Source of the DNA: Corydoras sp. C115
Lineage: Eukaryota > Chordata > Actinopteri > Siluriformes > Callichthyidae
Assembly: GCA_019802505.1 (NCBI GenBank)
Contig: JAFMOC010000071.1
Coordinates: 1,242,501-1,306,500 of the forward strand
Direction: 5' to 3'
Length of the DNA: 64,000 nucleotides
A program made the translations under genes and the position numbers. Under the pieces are notes generated by a model, which was given only the letters and a program-made list of their open reading frames with translations, was not told where the DNA came from and ran no database searches. Of the stretch, positions 58,201-64,000 are shown piece after piece (within the stretch, counting starts at the first letter, position 1; every line of letters begins with the position of its first letter).

Positions 58201-58668
58201 CTGCACTGTGTCAATAAATTACTTATTAATTAAATGCTGGGCTTTATTATTAGCTCTAACTGCCTTCCTTGTCTGTTTCTTTTGAGGTGTCCCCCGGCTT
58301 CCTGGAGATCTTCATCCATGGCTCTGCTGACGAATACTGTATGGAACCTGACAAGGCGGTCCTGCAGGACGCCCCCTAATGGACTCAGATATAGTTTTCC
58401 AGTTGTAAGTTTTTCCATTTGTTTAATATCTGGACATGGCTGTCCTACACTGTTGTTGCTGCCTGGCCGCTCAAGGAGGATGAGTCCCCCACGGAGTCTT
58501 GGTCCTCCCAAGGTTTCTTCCTTAAATAACAACATAAAAGGGAGTTTTTTTCTTGCCACTGTCGCTTCGGCTCGCTCTTTGGGGGTTTAAAGGCTTTTCA
58601 TTCTGTAAAGCTGCTTTGTGACAATGTACTGTTGTAAAAAGCGCTATATAAATAAATAACTTGAACTT
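55215..58668 (+). mobile_element. CR1/L2-type LINE (copy C), split by an L2-B insertion
   Basis: The left part (55215-55429) encodes YGVPQGSVLGPLLFALYMLP and SYADDTQLYV. The right part (57341-58668) resumes SANPNDGCSVTKLEDCIQDI, then KTEFLIVGPKDK, NNLGVIIDSDLSFTKHISN, SRLDYCTSLLTGCSN and KAPQLWNSLPV. A 3' UTR follows with the fish-typical gtaaagctgctttgtgacaa and a (TTGAAC)n tail at about 58650-58668. It is 5' truncated. A frameshift lies near 57830. Confidence 0.88.
55430..57340 (+). mobile_element. L2 LINE (copy L2-B), nested insertion with target duplication
   Basis: The coding part runs VTAAKSLFFQSKVTCISDAR, ESDISKILLASNPTTCPLD, ESYRPVSLSPFLSKTLERVV, QSGFRCGHSTETALLSVIDS, ILLDLSAAFDTVNHQILL, TGVPQGSVLGPLLFSLYMTS and CYADDTQLHLSF. 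A stop and shift come at about 56478, then SRLDYCNALLAGIPTSTIRP and LHWLPVAACIQYKSL. It ends in the gtaagtcgctttggataaaa tail. ATGTTT is duplicated at 55424-55429 and 57341-57346. This is the presumed source of the tail carried by SINE family B. Confidence 0.9.
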
Positions 58669-58923
58669 GAACTTGTGATCAGAAATCTTACAAGCCATGT
58701 ACAGTACTCTATACTTTTATCTGACTATATGATACACAGCAAGATCTAATATACCCTTTAACTACATTAAAATCTCCCAATGTATCCCCCTCTGGAACTC
58801 TCGTGCCTATGAGAAGTGGGAGCACATTATTGAGCACATTGATCACTTTCAGAACCTATTGTCAAAGAAGCTATTGTTATTAAAATACTGAATAAGCATA
58901 ACTGCTCTTTTAGTGACATAATT
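58669..58923. other. intergenic, nothing recognised
   Basis: AT-rich single-copy-looking DNA between the CR1/L2 tail and the next SINE. No frame or repeat of note. Confidence 0.5.
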
Positions 58924-59231
58924 CATTCATTCATTATCTTCCGCTTTATCCTCTATTAGGGACATGGGGGGGGTTCTCCATGCCCATCCAGAGGAGAACG
59001 CTGGGCAGATACACCCAGGACAGGGTGCCAATCTATCGCTGGGCTCACACAAACACACTCTATATGGGGCAATTTAGAGAATTCAATTGACTTGATCCAT
59101 GTTTATGGACTTTGGAAGGAAACCCACACGGACACGGGGAGAACATGGAAACTGCACCCAGGTTGGGATTCGAACTGGGAATCCCTAGCGCTGAGAATCG
59201 AACATGCTAACCACTAAGCCACCATGCCGCC
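58924..59231 (-). mobile_element. tRNA-derived SINE (family A), copy 4, 13-bp target duplication
   Basis: TAGTGACATAATT flanks it at 58911-58923 and 59232-59244. The tRNA-like head is at the right (ctaagccaccatgccgc on the plus strand) and the (GAAT)n-type tail at the left. A deletion of part of the body makes it shorter than copies 1 and 3. Confidence 0.9.
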
Positions 59232-59513
59232 TAGTGACATAATTGTAATTGAAATTGTCCAGTCAGAGTTTTAGAGTGTAATATTTTGCACAAATCCATT
59301 ACATGTGAAGCTCCTCACTGAACAGATAAGAGGAGAAAATTATATTATGAAGAAAAGTTTCCATATGTTTAACCTGTAGAGTACCTAATTGAATCTTCAC
59401 AGCACACTTATATGTATGTGCCCATCCTCTTATCTCTGAACGTTTTGCTGAATAAAGCAGACTTTTTTGAGTCCAATAAACCAACACACAGCAGCTTGGT
59501 GAGTATTCTTCAT

Positions 59514-59775
59514 GGGGCAGTCATGGGCTTGTGGATAAAGAACCAGGATTGTGACCCGAAAGGTCCCGGTTCGATTCCTGATCACACCAAGTACCATGGC
59601 TGAAGACCCAACCCCAATTGCTTCCCGGGCGCCATTTTAAAGGCTGCTCACCGCTTCGGGCAGGTATGCTCACTTCACCAGTGTGTGTACATATATGTGT
59701 GTTTCACTGCACAGATGGGTTAAATTCCTCTGTGTGTATTCACAGTAGGCAAAATAAATCACTTTATCACTTATA
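59514..59775 (+). mobile_element. tRNA-derived SINE (family C), copy 2
   Basis: Head ggggcagtcatgggcttgtg with box B ggttcgattcc, then a body, ending in gcaaaataaatcactttatc. It is the same family as 19483-19692 but better preserved. Confidence 0.8.
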
Positions 59776-60124
59776 ACTTTATATTGTGATGGCTCTTACT
59801 GTCATGAAAATCCACTACTTTCAGGAGAGGAAAAATAAATACCTTTAATTCTTTATGTGGATGAGGAACCTTGGAAAATACACAAAATTTATGCTGTTTA
59901 CTGGACTTTAGCTAACCTGCCAACAAAGTACCGCTCAGCATTACACTCTATGCAACTTTTTTTTTAAATGTTGTCCGAGAGTTTGGATATGCAAAAGTGT
60001 TTGCACCTCTCTTAAATGACCGTAAGACCTTATGGAGCTCTGCAGCACAACTTGTACTGAATGCGAGCAGCTACAGCGAGCCAATGGAGAGATATGAGTA
60101 GTGGAGTGACATGGGTTCGCTTGG
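59776..60124. other. intergenic, nothing firmly recognised
   Basis: AT-rich. The part from about 60030 may already be a worn L2 C-terminal region, with agctctgcagcacaacttgt resembling the LINE's NSAARLV coding stretch. Confidence 0.35.
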
Positions 60125-60385
60125 GCTGGCTGAATAAAAGTCACTGACTCTGGCTTACAGGACCATTTCTGCATCTGCTCCCTCTTACCTTTATTCTATC
60201 TTTTCAAAATACACTCCGGCTGGTTCACTTCGCTCTAGTGATGATTGTCGCCTAGTGATTCCACCTCATTGAGGAGCTAATTCTCACTCCCTGGCGTTCA
60301 CCACTGCAAAATGGTGGAATGATCATCCCAACTCTGTCTGTAAGGCATTTTTAAGAAACTACTGAAGATGCATCTTCACCTGCTG
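60125..60385 (+). mobile_element. L2 LINE 3' coding fragment
   Basis: It matches L2-B C-terminal coding (KSLTLAYRTIS region; ttttcaaaatacactccggc; caaaatggtggaatgatc). It ends before the L2 3' tail. Small deletions are present. Confidence 0.8.
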
Positions 60386-60746
60386 CAGAAAAAAATGGAA
60401 GAAGATGAGGACAAAAGAGAAACATGATCATATTTTTCATAGAATAAAAATATGACAATCAAGATGATTATGGTGTAAAAAGTACGTGTGTTCTCTCTGA
60501 CCATCTGTTTTTTTTTTCCATCACAAGATGTCCACCAAACTTCATGATCTATTGGAAGGTGTTATTCCAGTAGAGCTTGCTCTCTGTTTAAAGGGTATGA
60601 TAATGAAAAAATATTTTCTCTAGATTTGAATAGGGTAATAATGACTTTTTCCTATCAGCATAATGACAAAGTTGACCGGCCCCATCCGATTCCACAAAAC
60701 TTTGGTACTCGAGGAACAATAGGTGGTCATGAGCATGAGAACCGTT

Positions 60747-60893
60747 TTTTATGCATTTTGCACGTTTGCTGTACATTTTACAGGTTTCCTGTGCATTTAG
60801 TGTTTTTTGTATGTTTTTCATGCTTTTTTTCTGTGTTCCATGCTTATTTTGTCTGTGAATTTTGTGTGTTTTTCTGTACTTCCCTCCCTCTAC
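60747..60893 (+). repeat. solo monomer of the 27.7-28.6 kb satellite
   Basis: One unit on the opposite strand to the array: gcattttgcacgtttgctgt, acaggtttcctgtgcattta, then catgcttattttg and gaattttgtgtgttttt, matching array subtype A. Confidence 0.85.
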
Positions 60894-61189
60894 TTCTACT
60901 TTGATTAAATATCTTAAAGTTTGCAAGTCATTTGTTTAGTTTGGATCTAGAATATAATATTGGTTCTCAGAAAATCTCCAAATGACTCCATAACTTCTAA
61001 GCACTTGTATATCGATATAAATATTGTTTTCTGGAGTTGATGCAAGTTTAAGACATGTTTAACAGAACAAAGGAGGGTAATTGTAGTCGAAGTCACAGCC
61101 GATACTGCCCCAAAGAAAAGCACTTACATACAATGTATCAATCAGTGCCCTTATTTGAAGTAATTTCAGAGTGTTTAATTTTTTAATAT

Positions 61190-61305
61190 TAAATTTTTTA
61201 ATTATTTTATCTTTTGTCTGAATAATCCAGACAATAACATACCCCAACTTGATAGCACTTTCTGTAAAGTCCATTGAAGAAAGATACCACAGTTGGAGCA
61301 GGTTA
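61190..61305. repeat. unclassified dispersed repeat (R3), copy 3 partial
   Basis: It shares ordered words with 34945-35060 (tctgaataatccagacaata; cacagttggagcagg). Confidence 0.45.
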
Positions 61306-61429
61306 CTGAGAGATGTCCAGAAAAGGGTCGAAACACCCTGAGAAGGCTGGGTACCGTCTGACGACATCGGCTCTGGGCCGAAATCCACCCACAGTCACTT
61401 TAGAGAGTGGCTGTATGTACGGCATCACG

Positions 61430-64000
61430 TGATGTGTTATATAAGTAAATTCTGGGCAACCAGTGACATCCAGGAAAGGCTGGACGGCAACTGAGGAAGA
61501 TCAGTGATGCTGGAGAGACAGCTGACCTCCAGGAAAGCCTGGCATGGGTGCATGAGGCTAGCAACCTTATGTACAGCACTCGTAAGAGGGCACCAAATCA
61601 AGCTACGGATAACCATAATGAGCAATACCCCCAGAGTCTCCCGAGAGGGGGGGAGGATGAGAGACTCATAAGGATGGATACAACGGTACAGACCAGGATT
61701 GAGACACGGTTAACGAGAAGGCTCACTCAAACCACACTGACAGGGATGGCACCAGAAGTGCGATGCCAATATGGCAAGATATGTAAGAACAGCAGAGGGC
61801 TAAAGATTCATCAAGCCAAGACCAAGTGCGGAGAGGAGGCAACTTCGTTGCAGCGCAGGGTGGCAACACCATGTCAGACGCAGGAGAGCACCAGTCAGGA
61901 GGCACCCCACAGTACTGGAGATCTCTTGGCAACGGCTTTGCCCCTGAACCACACGGTGGTCAACTCTGATGCCTCCCGGCAACCCCAACCTGCAAAAGAC
62001 AGAGTGAAATGGCCTAAGATGGACAGATGTACCTAAGTGGCAGCAGTTGGATGAGGATCTGTGTAAGATTCTAGAAACTGCTCTGGCAGGGGCAGTAGAA
62101 CAGAAAATAGCAACAATGACAGCAATCACTTACAACGTGGCCAGGGAGCGGTTTGGTGTAGAGGAGAGGAAGACCAGCACTCCAAATGCCCGGCAGCCAA
62201 ATCGGAGAGAGAAGGAGATGCAGAGCTTGCGGAGAGAGATAAAGACACTTTCCAGGCAGTTTAAGAATGCCACAGAAGGGGAAAAAGAGGGGATTAGAGA
62301 CCTAACATCAGGGCTTCGCGAGCGGCTTCGCAGGCTGAGAAGGGCGGAGCAGATACGGAAGCAGAGAAAGAAGAAAGGGGTAAAGAGGGCACAGTTCATC
62401 AAAGATCCCTATAGGTTCACTAAAACCTTATTAGGAGAAGCAAGATCAGGAACACTCAGCAGCTCTAAGGAGGAGGTCGAAGAAGCTCTGAGGTCAACAT
62501 ACTGTGACCCACGGAGGTATGAACATTTGGGTAGCCACCCAAAGATCATTAGGGTGTCACCCCCCTCGGAACCTTTGGTGACCAGAGAACCAACCTGGAA
62601 GGAAGTGGAGGAGGTGGTGAAAAAGGCAAGGACAGCATCAGCCCCTGGACCAAGTGGTTTGCCTTACAAAGTGTACAAGAAGTGTCCACTTCTATTACGT
62701 AGACTTTGGAAGCTCCTCCGGACAGTCTGGGCAAAGGGCAAAATACCGACTACCTGGAGAGTTTTGCACCAAAAGAGAGAGACTCTTCTGTGATTGGCCA
62801 GTTCCGCACCATCTCTCTGCTGAGTGTAGAAGCTAAGATTTTCTTCTCAGTTTTGGCAAGGAGAATAACAACTTGTATGACAACAAATGGCTATCTCAAC
62901 ACCTCGATCCAGAAGGGGGGGATTCCAGGGTTCTCTGGATGCCTTGAACACACCACCATCCTTAGCCATCTGATCCAGGAGGCCACGGGGAGTAAGGGCA
63001 ACCTAACAGTTGCGTGGCTAGACCTTGCAAATGCATATGGGTCTATGCCCCATTCTCTTATTAGTAAGGCCATGGAGCAGTACCACATCCCTGATAAGAT
63101 CAGGCAGATGATCAACAGCTACTTGGGGGCATTCAAGCTGCGGTTTCGAACTGCCAAGTTTACCACCACATGGCAGCCACTGGAGAAGGGCATTGTAACA
63201 GGATGCACAGTATCTCCTATTTTGTTTATCATGGGGATGAATCTCCTGATTACAGCAGCAGCAGCAGAGGCCAAGGGACCAGTTACGGCGGCAGGGAGCA
63301 GACAACCCCCACTGAGAGGATTCATGGATGACCTCACTATAACAACCACAACACATGTGCAGGCAAGGTGGGTCCTGAAGACTCTTGGGGCGTTAACATC
63401 ATGGGCGAGAATGGCATTTAAGCCTAGGAAGTCACGGAGCATGGTGATAAGGTGGGGGAAACTGACAGAGGCTTTCGAACTGTATGTCCAAGGCGAGCGG
63501 ATCCCCACAATTAGGGAGAACCCCATTAAATGCCTGGGAAAGTGGTACGACGACACCCTCAGTGATAGAAATAACATCTCTGACACTGTAAATCAGGCAG
63601 ATGAGTGGCTAAGGAGGGTTGACAAATCAGGCCTACCCGGCAAGTTCAAGTGCTGGATATACCAGCATGGGCTTCTACCAAGGTTGATGTGGCTGTTGAC
63701 AGTCTATCAGATCCCAATGACTGCAGTGGAGGGAGTGGAGAGAAAAGTAAATAAACATCTAAGGCGGTGGCTGGGTATCCCTCCCAGTTTTACAGCAGTT
63801 GGGCTCTATATTCGATCAGGCCAGCTCCAACTTCCATTTTCCTCTGTGGTAGAAGAGTTCAAGGTGGCTAAGTGCAGGGTGGCAATGATGCTCAGAGACT
63901 CAGAAGATGAGCAAGTAAGGAATGCAGGGGTCATAACACGAACAGGCCGAAAGTGGGCAGCAGACATTGCAGTCAGGCAAGCTGAAAGCTCCTTGGAGTT
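61430..64000 (+). mobile_element. R2-like (RLE-type) LINE, nearly intact, runs off the right edge
   Basis: The N-terminal part has a zinc-finger-like motif, CQYGKICKNSRGLKIHQAK with TKC following, about 61770-61835. After one frameshift (about 62020-62046) comes a basic region and the start of the RT (TASAPGPSGLPYKVYKKCPL). After a second break at about 62765 the frame is open to 64000 (about 410 codons): GQFRTISLLSVEAKIF, TVAWLDLANAYGSMPHSLI, GIVTGCTVSPILFIMGMNL, FMDDLTITTTT with the catalytic DD, MAFKPRKSRSMVI and SGLPGKFKCWIYQHGLLPR. The C-terminal endonuclease would lie beyond the window. The group assignment (R2/NeSL-like) is from memory of such proteins. Confidence 0.8.

Noticed and set aside
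7041..59775. tRNA-like heads with box A and box B at the SINE copies
   Set aside because: They continue into SINE bodies, lack a proper cloverleaf 3' half and are flanked by target duplications. They are not tRNA genes.

Overview
This window is vertebrate genomic DNA, almost certainly from a teleost fish. It has GT-AG exons of a conserved vertebrate gene, a PIM-family kinase of the type expanded in fishes, and a dense mix of fish transposons: L2/CR1-type, Rex1, RTE (Rex3-like), L1, R2-like and Ty3/gypsy retroelements, Tc1 and hAT DNA transposons, and tRNA-derived SINEs. The species cannot be fixed from the sequence alone.

Layout. About 0.15-20.0 kb (+): the 3' half of sbf1 (MTMR5, SET-binding factor 1), nineteen exons read by eye. 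They run from the GRAM region through a catalytically dead myotubularin domain to a C-terminal PH domain and the stop at 20013-20015. Its introns hold a Rex3-like fragment, two SINEs of one family, a Tc1 remnant, a Rex1 LINE with an inverted-duplicated 5' end, a hAT element with a perfect 8-bp target duplication, and a second SINE type abutting the exon 18 splice acceptor. About 20.0-23.9 kb is 3' UTR and intergenic DNA. About 24-42 kb is a transposon graveyard: a broken L1, a dimeric tandem satellite, the end of a gypsy element, an antisense L1 split by an L2-type LINE that itself carries a SINE, a compact LTR element with a 27-bp coding-like minisatellite, and a dead hAT transposase.

About 42.7-47.5 kb (+): a second gene that I read as a chimera, a complete ACAP-like PH domain (4 exons), a short linker (2 exons) and a complete PIM-type serine/threonine kinase (5 exons). 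Splice phase is preserved across all eleven exons and the catalytic residues are intact. This is the most interesting object in the window.

About 47.6-64 kb returns to repeats: an internally deleted tandem duplication around a minus-strand Rex1, two tracts of a T-rich satellite-like repeat, an L2 inserted cleanly into a CR1/L2-type LINE, more SINEs, and a nearly intact R2-like LINE whose reverse-transcriptase frame runs off the right edge.

The two genes lie on the same strand, and nothing in the sequence ties them functionally. All exon boundaries were placed by eye from GT-AG signals, phase and remembered family similarity; no alignment was run.
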